Shown: one piece after another, positions 8,586 through 16,892 of the stretch
How the letters are laid out: each line of letters begins with the position of its first letter
How positions within the stretch are numbered: position 1 is the stretch's first letter
From: Streptomyces roseoviridis
GTDB lineage: Bacteria; Actinomycetota; Actinomycetes; Streptomycetales; Streptomycetaceae
NCBI RefSeq assembly: GCF_039535235.1
Contig: NZ_BAAAWU010000001.1
Span: forward strand, 1,984,001-2,048,000
Length of the DNA stretch: 64,000 nt
Direction of reading: 5' to 3'
The notes under the pieces: model-generated
Database searches by the model: none
Seen by the model: the letters and a program-made list of their open reading frames with translations, nothing else
Told to the model about the DNA's origin: nothing
Made by a program: the position numbers and the translations under genes

Positions 8586-9388
8586 CCGACCTGCCCCCTT
8601 CCGAGCACCTCCACGACCGCATCCGCACGGACATCGCGCACAACGCGCGGGTGTGGAACTACTGGCTGGGCGGCAAGGACAACTACCCGGTCGACCGGGA
8701 GGTCGGCGACCGGGTGACGGCGTTCCATCCGAGCATCGGGGCGGTGGCGCGCGCGGACCGGGCGTTCCTGGGGCGGGCGGTGACGCATCTGGCGCGCGAG
8801 GCGGGGGTGCGCCAGTTCCTGGACATCGGCACCGGGCTGCCGACGGCCGACAACACCCACGAGGTGGCGCAGCGGGTGGCGCCGGACTCCCGGATCGTCT
8901 ACGTCGACAACGACCCGATCGTCCTGACGCACGCCCGCGCCCTGCTCACGGGCACGGCGGAGGGCGCCACGGAGTACGTGGACGCGGACGCGCACGCCCC
9001 GGAGCGGATCCTCGAGGCGGCGGCACGGACGCTGGACTTCTCGCGGCCGGTGGCGGTGCTGATGCTGGGCATCCTCAACTTCGTCCTGGACACCGACGAG
9101 GCCCGTTCGATCGTCCGCACCCTGATGGACGCGGTGCCGTCCGGCAGCCATCTCGTCCTCACCCACCCGACGTACGACGCGGATCTGGGCGGCGAGGCGA
9201 ACGTGGCCGCGATGGAGTTCTGGAACGCCCACGCCACCCCGCCGATCACCGCCCGCAGCCGGGCCGAGTTCGCCTCCTTCCTGGACGGGCTCGACCTCCT
9301 GGACCCGGGCATCGTGTCGTGTGCGCGCTGGCGTGCGCCGGAGGCGGCCGAGGTCGCGCAGTTCGGTGCGGTGGGCCGCAAGCCGTAA
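8582..9388 (+). CDS. SAM-dependent methyltransferase, DUF574 family
   Basis: This is a Rossmann-fold methyltransferase of 268 residues from a family abundant in Streptomyces. The conserved N-terminus ARVWNYWLGGKDNYPVDRE is followed by the SAM-binding motif FLDIGTGLPTADNTHEVA and the acidic VYVDNDPIVL. Its substrate is unknown. The start overlaps the GDPD stop (ATGA), and its TAA shares a base with the ATG of the histidine kinase, so four genes from 7851 to 11282 could be read as one unit. Confidence 0.85.
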   Translation: MTDLPPSEHLHDRIRTDIAHNARVWNYWLGGKDNYPVDREVGDRVTAFHPSIGAVARADRAFLGRAVTHLAREAGVRQFLDIGTGLPTADNTHEVAQRVAPDSRIVYVDNDPIVLTHARALLTGTAEGATEYVDADAHAPERILEAAARTLDFSRPVAVLMLGILNFVLDTDEARSIVRTLMDAVPSGSHLVLTHPTYDADLGGEANVAAMEFWNAHATPPITARSRAEFASFLDGLDLLDPGIVSCARWRAPEAAEVAQFGAVGRKP

Positions 9389-10581
9389 TGGGGGCGGGGC
9401 GGATACGGGGGGCCCGGGAGCTGTGGGCCCGGGGCACGGCCCGGGGGGCGGCCTGGGGCGCGGCCAATCCGTGGGTGGTGGACATCGGGATCGCGCTGCT
9501 GGTGCAGGCGGCGATGACGATGCCGTTCGTGGTGCCGCGGGCGCCGGACCTGCCGCCGGCGACCTGGCAGGCGTACGGGCTCACCACCCTGACCGTCGTG
9601 CCGCTGGTGTGGCGGCGCCGGGCGCCGTTGGCCGTCCTGCTGGCGATCCTGGCGACGAGCGGCCTGTACCGGCTGGCCCTGGAGGGGCCGGGGCAGCCGC
9701 TGCCGTACACGGGTCTGGTCAGCCTCTACACGATCGCGGTGCTCTCCCCGGCGCCGAAGCGGCTGGCGGCGGCGGTGCTGATCGTGCTGGCGGTGCCGGT
9801 GTCCGTGTGGCTCAACAGCCGGTCGATGCGCGAACTGACCTTCTCCCTCTTCGTGTTCGGGGCCGCGTACGTCTTCGGCCGGCTGACGGATGCCCGGCAG
9901 CGGGCCCACCGGGTCGAGGCGGAGCAGGCGGCGGCCCGTGAACGGGCCCGGATCGCGCGGGAGATGCACGACATCCTGTCGCACGCGGTGAGCCTGATGA
10001 TCGTGCAGGCGGAGGCGGGCCCGGTGGCGGTGCGGGCGGCGCCGGAGCGGGCGGAGGCGGCCTTCGAGGCGATCTCGGAGACGGGCCGCGACGCGATGGT
10101 GCAGCTGCGGCGGATGCTGGGCGTGCTGCGCGAGGACGAGTCCGCGCCGCGGGCTCCCCGGGGGCCGCAGCCCGGCGTGGGCGAGCTGCCCGAGCTGGTG
10201 CGGCGGGTCCGGGCCGGCGGCCTGGACGTGCGGTGGGAGACGAGCGGCGCCGTGCGCCCGCTGCCCGCGGCGACGGGGGCGGCCGTCTTCCGGATCGCCC
10301 AGGAGGGGCTGACGAACGTGGTCAGACACGCCCGGGCGGCCTCGGCGTCCGTGCTGCTCGTCTACGGGGAGGACGAGGTGGAGGTCCGGGTGACGGACGA
10401 CGGGCACGGCCCGCGGCCCGGCCGCTCCGGCGGCCACGGCCTGGTGGGGGTGCGGGAGCGGGCGGCGGCCCACGGCGGCTCCGCCTGGTCCGGTCCGGGC
10501 CCCGACGGCAGGGGCTTCGAGCTGCGCGCGGTGCTCCCGCTGACGGCTGCGCGCGCGGGACGCGAGGTGGGGACGTCATGA
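9388..10581 (+). CDS. Two-component sensor histidine kinase (NarL/LuxR-partner type)
   Basis: The 397-residue kinase has an N-terminal membrane region of four to five helices (about residues 30-165) with almost no extracellular domain. Next comes a HisKA_3 dimerisation domain with the phospho-acceptor His194 in REMHDILSHAVS, and a C-terminal HATPase with ITVRITD-like motifs (QEGLTNVVRHARA, VTDDGHG, GHGLVGVRERAAAHGG). It starts at 9388 in a TAATG overlap with the methyltransferase; the longer open frame upstream is a shadow. It is coupled by ATGA to its response regulator. The signal sensed is unknown and may be membrane-borne. Confidence 0.9.
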   Translation: MGAGRIRGARELWARGTARGAAWGAANPWVVDIGIALLVQAAMTMPFVVPRAPDLPPATWQAYGLTTLTVVPLVWRRRAPLAVLLAILATSGLYRLALEGPGQPLPYTGLVSLYTIAVLSPAPKRLAAAVLIVLAVPVSVWLNSRSMRELTFSLFVFGAAYVFGRLTDARQRAHRVEAEQAAARERARIAREMHDILSHAVSLMIVQAEAGPVAVRAAPERAEAAFEAISETGRDAMVQLRRMLGVLREDESAPRAPRGPQPGVGELPELVRRVRAGGLDVRWETSGAVRPLPAATGAAVFRIAQEGLTNVVRHARAASASVLLVYGEDEVEVRVTDDGHGPRPGRSGGHGLVGVRERAAAHGGSAWSGPGPDGRGFELRAVLPLTAARAGREVGTS

Positions 10582-11282
10582 CGATCCGCGTGGTGGTGGC
10601 GGACGACCAGGAGCTGGTGCGCAGTGGTTTCGCGCTGATCCTGGACGTCCAGGAGGACATCGAGGTGGTCGCCGAGGCGGGGGACGGAGCGGCGGCGGTC
10701 GACGCGGTGCGCCGGCACTCCCCCGATGTGGCGCTGCTCGACATCCGGATGCCGGTGATGGACGGCATCGCGGCGTGCCGGGCGATCAGCGCCGGGTCAG
10801 CGTGCCGGACGGTGATGCTGACGACCTTCGACACCGACGAGTACGTGTACGAGGCGCTGCACGCGGGCGCCAGCGGCTTCCTGCTGAAGGACGTCCGCCG
10901 GGACGATCTGGTGCACGCCGTGCGGGTGGTGGCGGCGGGCGAGGCGCTGCTCGCCCCGTCGGTGGCGCGACGGCTGGTGGAGCAGTACACGGCGGGCGGT
11001 CCGCGGCGGACCGATCCGCGCCTGGACGCGCTGACGGCACGGGAGCGGGAGACGCTGCTGCTGCTCGCCCGGGGCCTGACGAACGCGGAGATCGCGGCGG
11101 AGCTGGTGGTGAGCGACCACACCGTGAAGACGCATGTGGGCAACGTGCTGGCGAAGCTGGGTCTGCGCGACCGGATCCAGGCGGTGATCTGCGCGTACGA
11201 GACGGGTCTGGTCACGGCGGGCGCTCCCCCGGCCGGGGGAGGCCGGGCCGCGGCCGGCTCCCCCGCGTGGGCGAGGAACTGA
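10578..11282 (+). CDS. LuxR/NarL-family response regulator
   Basis: This response regulator has 234 residues. The receiver domain carries the acidic pair ADD (residues 8-10), phospho-acceptor Asp55 in LLDIRMP, and Lys in FLLKDVRR. A C-terminal LuxR helix-turn-helix (LTARERETLLLLARG, NAEIAAELVVSDHTVKTHV) would bind DNA. It is the cognate partner of the upstream kinase, whose stop it overlaps. Targets are not evident; the serine hydrolase gene 97 bp downstream is a plausible one by position only. Confidence 0.9.
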   Translation: MTIRVVVADDQELVRSGFALILDVQEDIEVVAEAGDGAAAVDAVRRHSPDVALLDIRMPVMDGIAACRAISAGSACRTVMLTTFDTDEYVYEALHAGASGFLLKDVRRDDLVHAVRVVAAGEALLAPSVARRLVEQYTAGGPRRTDPRLDALTARERETLLLLARGLTNAEIAAELVVSDHTVKTHVGNVLAKLGLRDRIQAVICAYETGLVTAGAPPAGGGRAAAGSPAWARN

Positions 11283-11378
11283 CCGGGCGGGAACCGCCGG
11301 TGCGGGCGATCCGCGGGCCGCCGCCGGTCGACAGGATGAAGCCGTCGAGAACAACGGCTCACATCACTGGAGTTGACC

Positions 11379-12548
11379 ATGAGGAAGTCCACCCGTGCCC
11401 TGCTGGCCGCGGCCCTGGTCCTGGGTGTCGCGGGCGGCCCGGCGCTCACCCCGGCGTTCGCCGCGGGCCCGGCGGCCGTGTCGGAGGTGGGGGCCCCGGC
11501 CCCTGATCTGAGCGCGGTGATCGCGGGGCTGCCGAGCGCGGACGCGACGGCGGCGCTGGTGCGGATCGGCGGCACGGAGGGGGTGTGGCGGGGCAGTTCG
11601 GGCGTGCGGGACCTGGAGTCGATGCGCCCGGCGGATCCGGCCGCGCGTTTCCGGGTCGGTTCGGTGACGAAGGTGTTCACGGCGGCGACGGTGCTGCGGC
11701 TCGCCGCCGAGGGCCGGATCGATCTGGACCGCTCGGCCCGCTCGTACCTGCCGGAGCTGATCCCGGGCCGCTACGCGGGGGTGACGGTCCGCCAGCTCCT
11801 CGACCACACGCACGGCATCCCGTCCGCCGACTTCCCCGGCACCACGGTGGAGGAGAAGTACGCGCACCGCTTCGACGTCCACGTGCCCGAGGACGTCGTC
11901 CGCTCGGCGACGGCGAAGCCGCGCGAGTTCGAGCCGGGGACGCGGCAGCACTACGGGAACATCGGCTACACGATCGCCGGTCTGCTCGTGGAGCGGGTCA
12001 CCGGTGGCCGGTTCGAGCACCAGGTGGAGCGGCGGGTCCTGCGTCCGCTCGGGCTGCGGGACACCTACTTCCCGGGGACGGACCCGCGGATCGCGGGGCC
12101 GTACAACCACGGCTATCAGACGATGCGGCTCGACGACGGGACGACCGGGCTGCGGGACGTGTCGGTGTGGGGCGTGACGGACGGCTGGGCGGCCGGGGAC
12201 CTGATCTCCACGACCGCCGACCTGGAGCGGTTCACCCGGGCCCTGTTCGCGGGGGCGGTGGTGCGCGGGCCGCTCCTGGAGGAGATGTTCACGCTGCCGA
12301 AGGTGGCGGACCTCAAGAGCGGCGATCCGGCCGCGTACTCGGTGGGCCTGTCGATGAAGAGGCTGGGCGGGCGCGAGGTGTGGGGCAAGACGGGTGGCCG
12401 CTGGGGCTACAACACGGCCATCGCCTCGACCCGGCACGGCGAGCGGACCCTGGTCTACAGCGTCAACGCGACGGACGCGAAGGGCCAGGAGATGAACAGG
12501 GTGGCCCTCGGCATCATGCTGGGGACGTACGGCCTGCCGCCGGAGTGA
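11379..12548 (+). CDS. Secreted serine hydrolase, beta-lactamase / D-alanyl-D-alanine carboxypeptidase family
   Basis: The 389-residue enzyme has a class C penicillin-recognising fold. A Sec signal peptide with cleavage after about residue 29 (AFA) leads the protein out. The nucleophile motif SVTK is at residues 95-98, the YxN motif appears as YGNIGY, and the KTG triad as WGKTGGRWGYN. It probably acts on D-Ala-D-Ala peptides or esters outside the membrane. I chose ATG 11379, six bases after GGAG, not the TTG two codons upstream. The last 94 bases are overlapped in antisense by the next gene, which could affect expression of both. Confidence 0.87.
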   Translation: MRKSTRALLAAALVLGVAGGPALTPAFAAGPAAVSEVGAPAPDLSAVIAGLPSADATAALVRIGGTEGVWRGSSGVRDLESMRPADPAARFRVGSVTKVFTAATVLRLAAEGRIDLDRSARSYLPELIPGRYAGVTVRQLLDHTHGIPSADFPGTTVEEKYAHRFDVHVPEDVVRSATAKPREFEPGTRQHYGNIGYTIAGLLVERVTGGRFEHQVERRVLRPLGLRDTYFPGTDPRIAGPYNHGYQTMRLDDGTTGLRDVSVWGVTDGWAAGDLISTTADLERFTRALFAGAVVRGPLLEEMFTLPKVADLKSGDPAAYSVGLSMKRLGGREVWGKTGGRWGYNTAIASTRHGERTLVYSVNATDAKGQEMNRVALGIMLGTYGLPPE

Positions 12549-13078
12549 CGGGCTCGCGGGGGGGCGTCCGCCGTCGCCGCCTCCAGGCGCCTGACGAGCC
12601 GGTGGACGGCGAGCAGCGGCAGGATCCCGATGACGCCGAAGGCCATGTCGATCACGGACCACCAGAAGGGGATGCCGCGGATCGGCCCGCAGATCAGGGC
12701 GAGCGGAATGATCCCGGCGCAGGCGATCATCCCGAAGTGGATGACCCAGATGTTGCGCACGGGGTCGCGGTAGGGCCCGTAGAAGGCGACGGCGATGACG
12801 AGGTGGGCGAAGGCCAGCCAGTCCGTGCCGTACAGCAGGAAGGGGTACCGGGCGTCGGCGGCGTCGAGGCCGTCCCGCACCCGCCGGATCCACTCCAGGA
12901 GTCCGGGGAAGAGGTCGGCGAGCGGGGCGGCCCAGGACGTCAGGGCGCCCTCGACCAGGCGGAGTTCGGTCACCAGCGGGAAGGCGGTGACCCCGCTGAG
13001 CACCAGGCAGACGATGAAGACGACCAGCCAGACGCGGATGCGCTTGAGGAGGGCTCTCGGCCCGTTCGTGTCGCTCAT
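12455..13078 (-). CDS. Small integral membrane protein of unknown function
   Basis: The 207-residue protein has about four hydrophobic helices (WLVVFIVCLVLSGVTAFPLV, LAFAHLVIAVAFYGPY, NIWVIHFGMIACAGIIPLALI, WSVIDMAFGVIGILPLLAVHRLV). It contains recurrent short motifs such as YGTDWLAFAH and RNIWVIHFGMIA. I do not recognise the family. The frame has no stop before 12455, so its C-terminal 30 residues are antisense to the serine hydrolase gene. It begins exactly six bases after TAGGCT with no Shine-Dalgarno, so it is probably a leaderless message. A palindrome overlaps the -35. Confidence 0.7.
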   Translation of the reverse strand: MSDTNGPRALLKRIRVWLVVFIVCLVLSGVTAFPLVTELRLVEGALTSWAAPLADLFPGLLEWIRRVRDGLDAADARYPFLLYGTDWLAFAHLVIAVAFYGPYRDPVRNIWVIHFGMIACAGIIPLALICGPIRGIPFWWSVIDMAFGVIGILPLLAVHRLVRRLEAATADAPPRARHSGGRPYVPSMMPRATLFISWPFASVALTL

Positions 13079-13084
13079 GGGAGC

Positions 13085-13112
13085 AGCCTACGCCCTTCAT
13101 GAACGCGTTCAA
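13085..13112 (-). promoter_or_regulatory. Promoter with palindromic operator over the -35
   Basis: On the minus strand TTGAAC (13107-13112) is 16 bases from TAGGCT (13085-13090), which is six bases from the ATG at 13078. A perfect 12-bp palindrome, TGAACGCGTTCA (13100-13111), covers the -35. Its position fits a repressor site. It also contains the stop codon of the upstream gene. Confidence 0.6.
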
Positions 13113-13672
13113 AAACGGGTCAGGGCACGGGCCGCGGCATGCGAGAGGACCGTCGCCCCGGCCGCCACCGCGAGCCCGGCGACCACGTCCCGGGCCCGGG
13201 CCGGCCGCAGCACCCCGGCCCGTCGCAGCCGGCCCCGCGCCCACAGGGTGAAGGGGACGACGACCAGGGGCGAGGTGGCCGAGCCAGGCGTCCAGCCACG
13301 GACCGCGGCCGCCTGCGCCAGGTGCACGAGCCCGTGCAGGCCGAAGCCGTTCAACGCCCCCTGGTAGAAGGCGGACCGGCCGCCGCTGCGCCGCCCGGCG
13401 ACCGCGGCCGAGCCCACGATCACGGCCATCACCGCGACGGCGGCCCGGAACTCGCGGTCGTCGACGGAGCCGGCCGCCCGCCACACCGCCTCCGGCACGC
13501 CGGGGAAACGCTCCCGCAGCCGGGGCAGGTTCTCCCGCAGCCAGCGCGGCCCGAAGGCCACCTCCTCGGCGTCGTGCAGGGCCCAGGCGGCGAGGAGTCC
13601 GTAGGTGACGAGGGCATCGGGGGTGTCGTGGTCCACGCACCGGCAACTCGCGGGCCCGTCAGCGAGTTCCAC
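13109..13672 (-). CDS. HXXEE domain membrane protein
   Basis: This 187-residue membrane protein carries the HDAEE motif (H-x-x-E-E) after the first helix and a second conserved histidine pair in HGLVHLAQ, which together define the HXXEE family. The function is unknown; histidine/glutamate clusters in membrane helices suggest metal or haem-like ligation. The start at 13672 (GTG) is uncertain, and a GTG at 13636 is an alternative. It lies upstream of the small membrane protein at 12455 on the same strand, 30 bp apart, but that gene has its own promoter. Confidence 0.7.
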   Translation of the reverse strand: MELADGPASCRCVDHDTPDALVTYGLLAAWALHDAEEVAFGPRWLRENLPRLRERFPGVPEAVWRAAGSVDDREFRAAVAVMAVIVGSAAVAGRRSGGRSAFYQGALNGFGLHGLVHLAQAAAVRGWTPGSATSPLVVVPFTLWARGRLRRAGVLRPARARDVVAGLAVAAGATVLSHAAARALTRF

Positions 13673-13773
13673 CGCCCGGTGGACGAGGCACGCTCCCGGG
13701 GCGTGACGTCCGGGGCGACGGCGGACCGGGCAGCCGCCGCCGGCCCGGGCACCGTGCCGGTCAAGGAGCGCGG

Positions 13774-13779
13774 TACGGT
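13774..13779 (+). promoter_or_regulatory. Putative -10 of a leaderless transcript
   Basis: TACGGT lies six bases before the ATG at 13786, with no Shine-Dalgarno between. The imperfect palindrome GGCACCGTGCC lies 14 bases upstream of it. Confidence 0.5.
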
Positions 13780-13785
13780 GCCGGG

Positions 13786-14697
13786 ATGGCTGACCGACCC
13801 GCGCGTACGACCCCGCCGCGGCCGCTCGACGTGGCGGCCCTGTTCCCCGAGGCGGCCTGCTACCGCCGGGAGGCGGTCCGGCTGCATCCGCGCGCCGGGC
13901 GTCCCGGGGTGCGGGAGAGCTCGATGGGCGGGCCGCTGCTGTGGCCGGCCCAGGAGCCGTGGCCGGCCTGCGCGGACGACCACCCCCGCACGGCGTTCGC
14001 CCCGCCGCGGGACGCCGCCGGCCCCCTGCCGCTCGTGCCGGTGCTCCAGCTGTTCGCCGGGGACGTCCCCGGGCTGCCCTTCCCGCCCGGCACGGACGTG
14101 CTCCAGCTGCTGTGGTGCCCCTTCGACCACGAGCCGCGCTACGCGCCGCGCCCGGAGCGGTACTGGCGTGCGGCCGCCGAGGTCACCGAGGTCCTGCCCG
14201 CCCCGCCGCGCCCCGCCGGCGCCCCGGAGGACTACGTGCCGGAGCCGTGCGTGCTGCACCCGGAGCGGGTGGCGGAGTATCCCTCGTGGGACCTGCCGGA
14301 GGAGGTGTACGAGGCGCTGGAGGAGCGTTTCGAGGAGGTCGAGGAGGAGACGGGCTGGTCGTACTGGTCGCACCTGTCGGTGGCGCCCGGCGTGAAGGCG
14401 GGCGGCTTCCCGACCTGGACGCAGGATCCGCACTGGCCGGACTGCGAGGGCTGCGGGCGGCGGATGGAGCACCTGCTGACGGTGAGCAGCCGGGAGTTCG
14501 ACGGCGAGTCGTGGCGCTCGTGGGTGCCCCGCGAGGACGTGCCGCGGACCGGGACGGTGCTGGACCTCCCCCATGAGGAGCGCCGCCGGGTGCAGGGCGC
14601 GCACGGGCTGATGCTCGGCGACATGGGCGGGGTGTACGTCTTCGAGTGCCGGACCTGTCCCGGCCGGCCCTTCGCGTACCACCACGACTGTTCGTGA
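13786..14697 (+). CDS. DUF1963-like protein with zinc-binding cysteines
   Basis: The 303-residue protein resembles YwqG/DUF1963 proteins. It has the early GGxPLLWPAQEPWPAC segment, a middle predicted to be beta-rich, and GGFPTWTQDPHWPDC near residue 205. Cysteine pairs (CEGCG, and CRTCPG near the C-terminus) probably hold zinc. The start at 13786 is preceded by TACGGT and six bases. The molecular role is unknown. It ends against a strong two-sided terminator and is monocistronic. Confidence 0.7.
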   Translation: MADRPARTTPPRPLDVAALFPEAACYRREAVRLHPRAGRPGVRESSMGGPLLWPAQEPWPACADDHPRTAFAPPRDAAGPLPLVPVLQLFAGDVPGLPFPPGTDVLQLLWCPFDHEPRYAPRPERYWRAAAEVTEVLPAPPRPAGAPEDYVPEPCVLHPERVAEYPSWDLPEEVYEALEERFEEVEEETGWSYWSHLSVAPGVKAGGFPTWTQDPHWPDCEGCGRRMEHLLTVSSREFDGESWRSWVPREDVPRTGTVLDLPHEERRRVQGAHGLMLGDMGGVYVFECRTCPGRPFAYHHDCS

Positions 14698-14699
14698 GA

Positions 14700-14742
14700 A
14701 CGGCCGTGCGGGCGGGGGAAGGTCCCCCGCCCGCACGGCCGT
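14700..14742. terminator. Perfect 20-bp stem bidirectional terminator
   Basis: Arms at 14700-14719 and 14723-14742 are exactly complementary around a 3-base loop. It separates the convergent DUF1963-like gene and the aldehyde dehydrogenase, ending 13 bases from the latter's stop. Confidence 0.85.
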
Positions 14743-14755
14743 GTGGCGCCGGTGA

Positions 14756-16192
14756 TCAGCCCAGGGACGTCATCACGTGCTTGATGCGCGTGTAGTCCTC
14801 GAAGCCGTAGGCCGACAGGTCCTTGCCGTAGCCGGACTTCTTGTAGCCGCCGTGGGGCATCTCGGCGACCAGCGGGATGTGGGTGTTGATCCACACGCAG
14901 CCGAAGTCGAGGGACTTGGACATGCGCATCGCGCGGGCGTGGTCCTTGGTCCAGACGGAGGAGGCCAGGGCGTACTCGACGCCGTTGGCGAACTCCAGGG
15001 CCTGGGCCTCGTCGGTGAAGGACTGGACCGTGATGACGGGGCCGAAGACCTCGTTCTGGATGATCTCGTCGTCCTGCTTGAGGCCGGAGACGACGGTCGG
15101 GGCGTAGAAGTAGCCCTTGTCGCCGACCCGGTGGCCGCCGGCCTCGACCTTGGCGTGGGCCGGGAGGCGGTCGATGAAGCCCGCGACCTGCTTCAGCTGG
15201 TTGGCGTTGTTCAGCGGGCCGTAGAGCACGTCCTCGTCGTCCGGCTGACCGGTCTTGGTCCCGGCGGCGGCCTTCGCGAGGGCGGAGACGAACTCGTCGT
15301 GGATGGACTCGTGCACCAGGACGCGGGTGGCGGCGGTGCAGTCCTGGCCGGCGTTGAAGAAGCCCGCCACCGAGATGTCCTCGACGGCCTTGTCGATGTC
15401 GGTGTCCTCGAAGACGACGACCGGGGCCTTGCCGCCCAGCTCCAGGTGGACGCGCTTGACGTCCTTGGACGCCGACTCGGCGACCTGCATGCCGGCGCGG
15501 ACCGAGCCGGTGATGGAGGCCATCGCCGGGGTCGGGTGCTCGACCATGGCGCGGCCGGTCTCGCGGTCGCCGCAGATGACGTTGAAGACGCCCTTGGGGA
15601 CGATGGAGCCGATGATCTCGGCCATCAGGACGGTCGACGCGGGGGTCGTGTCGGAGGGCTTGAGGACGACGGTGTTGCCCGCGGCGAGCGCCGGGGCGAA
15701 CTTCCACACGGCCATCATCATCGGGTAGTTCCACGGCGCGACCTGCGCGCAGACGCCCACCGGCTCGCGGCGGATGATCGAGGTCATGCCCTCCATGTAC
15801 TCGCCGGCGGACTTGCCCTCGAGCATCCGGGCGGCACCCGCGAAGAAGCGGATCTGGTCCACCATCGGCGGGATCTCGTCGCTCGCGGTGAGGGCGATCG
15901 GCTTGCCGGTGTTCTCGACCTCCGCGGCGATGAGGTCGGCGGCGCGCTCCTCGAAGGCGTCCGCGATCTTCAGGAGGACCTTCTGGCGCTCCGCGGGCGT
16001 GGTGTCACGCCAGGCGGGGAAGGCGGCCGCGGCGGCCTCCATGGCGGCGTCGACGTCGGCCTGCCCGGACAGCGGGGAGGTGGCGTACACCTCACCGGTG
16101 GCCGGGTTGATCACGTCGATCGTGCGGCCGTCGGCCGCGTCCCGGAACTCCCCGTTGATGTAGTTGCGCAGCCGGCGCAGCTCGGTGGTCAC
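14756..16192 (-). CDS. Aldehyde dehydrogenase, gamma-aminobutyraldehyde dehydrogenase type
   Basis: The 478-residue enzyme has all ALDH residues: Asn155 in APWNYP, Glu251 in HLELGGKAP and Cys285 in AGQDCTAATR. It resembles KauB/PuuC-type gamma-aminobutyraldehyde dehydrogenases, for example in DEIPPMVDQIRFFAGAARMLEG. It is a paralogue of the enzyme at 3792. The start at 16192 is 92 bp downstream of a -35 (TTGAAA) and has a purine-rich GGAGGGGTGG just upstream. It is divergent from the Lrp-type regulator and shares its operator-like motif with the other dehydrogenase. Together they probably feed GABA to the aminotransferase at 16893. Confidence 0.87.
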   Translation of the reverse strand: MTTELRRLRNYINGEFRDAADGRTIDVINPATGEVYATSPLSGQADVDAAMEAAAAAFPAWRDTTPAERQKVLLKIADAFEERAADLIAAEVENTGKPIALTASDEIPPMVDQIRFFAGAARMLEGKSAGEYMEGMTSIIRREPVGVCAQVAPWNYPMMMAVWKFAPALAAGNTVVLKPSDTTPASTVLMAEIIGSIVPKGVFNVICGDRETGRAMVEHPTPAMASITGSVRAGMQVAESASKDVKRVHLELGGKAPVVVFEDTDIDKAVEDISVAGFFNAGQDCTAATRVLVHESIHDEFVSALAKAAAGTKTGQPDDEDVLYGPLNNANQLKQVAGFIDRLPAHAKVEAGGHRVGDKGYFYAPTVVSGLKQDDEIIQNEVFGPVITVQSFTDEAQALEFANGVEYALASSVWTKDHARAMRMSKSLDFGCVWINTHIPLVAEMPHGGYKKSGYGKDLSAYGFEDYTRIKHVMTSLG

Positions 16193-16261
16193 TTGCCACC
16201 CCTCCTGTCACGTTCTGTCTCCGCACCTCGTCGTGCGGTGTCCCGATGGGCGAGACACCCC

Positions 16262-16289
16262 AGGGTAATCGGTCCACCGACGCTTTCAA
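16262..16289 (-). promoter_or_regulatory. SigA/HrdB-type promoter of the aldehyde dehydrogenase
   Basis: On the minus strand TTGAAA (16284-16289) and TACCCT (16262-16267) are 16 bases apart, giving a leader of roughly 60 bases. The two operator-like sites lie just upstream of the -35, a position suited to activation. Confidence 0.6.
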
Positions 16290-16305
16290 CAGCCCCGACC
16301 CCCCG

Positions 16306-16351
16306 CAACTTCGGATTCAGCATGATCGAGACCCCTGAACAACGGATTTCA
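16306..16351. promoter_or_regulatory. Two operator-like sites 31 bp apart in the Lrp/ALDH divergent region
   Basis: CAACTTCGGATTCAG (16306-16320) and GAACAACGGATTTCA (16337-16351) are in the same orientation with GGATT cores 31 bp apart, three helical turns. Both match CAAC(A/T)(A/T)CGGATTC, as found at 5366-5411. Lrp/AsnC proteins bind phased arrays of this sort, so autoregulation by the adjacent gene is likely by inference. Confidence 0.55.
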
Positions 16352-16383
16352 TCAGTCTGGGGTTGCGAGACTGACGAGGTTCG

Positions 16384-16890
16384 GTGCACAGTGAAGACGT
16401 GGCCAGTCAAAGCACCCACTCCAGAACCGGAACCGGTTCGTCCCCGACGATCGATGCCGTCTCCCTGGCGATCATCGAACAGCTCCAGGAGGACGGCCGC
16501 CGTCCCTACGCCGCCATCGGCAAGGCCGTCGGGCTGTCCGAGGCAGCCGTACGGCAGCGCGTCCAGAAGCTGCTCGACCAGGGCGTCATGCAGATCGTCG
16601 CCGTCACCGACCCGCTCACCGTGGGCTTCCGGCGTCAGGCGATGGTCGGCATCAACGTCGAGGGTGACCTGGATCCGGTTGCGGACGCCCTGACGGCCAT
16701 GGCCGAATGCGAGTACGTGGTGATGACCGCGGGCTCCTTCGACCTGATGGTGGAGATCGTCTGCGAGGACGACGACCACCTCCTGGATGTGATCAACAAA
16801 CGCATCCGCACCCTCCCCGGGGTGCGCTCCACCGAGAGCTTCGTCTACCTGAAGCTCAAGAAGCAGACCTATATGTGGGGAACCCGATAG
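16384..16890 (+). CDS. Lrp/AsnC family transcriptional regulator
   Basis: The 168-residue regulator has an N-terminal helix-turn-helix (SLAIIEQLQEDGRRPYAAIG, LSEAAVRQRVQKLLDQGVMQI) and a C-terminal RAM effector-binding domain (GFRRQAMVGINVEGD, YVVMTAGSFDLMVEIVC). It probably senses an amino acid or an intermediate of polyamine/GABA breakdown. The GTG at 16384 follows GAGG by four bases; a GTG five codons later is an alternative. It is divergent from the dehydrogenase and only two bases upstream of the aminotransferase, so it probably controls both directions. Confidence 0.9.
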   Translation: MHSEDVASQSTHSRTGTGSSPTIDAVSLAIIEQLQEDGRRPYAAIGKAVGLSEAAVRQRVQKLLDQGVMQIVAVTDPLTVGFRRQAMVGINVEGDLDPVADALTAMAECEYVVMTAGSFDLMVEIVCEDDDHLLDVINKRIRTLPGVRSTESFVYLKLKKQTYMWGTR

Positions 16891-16892
16891 CC

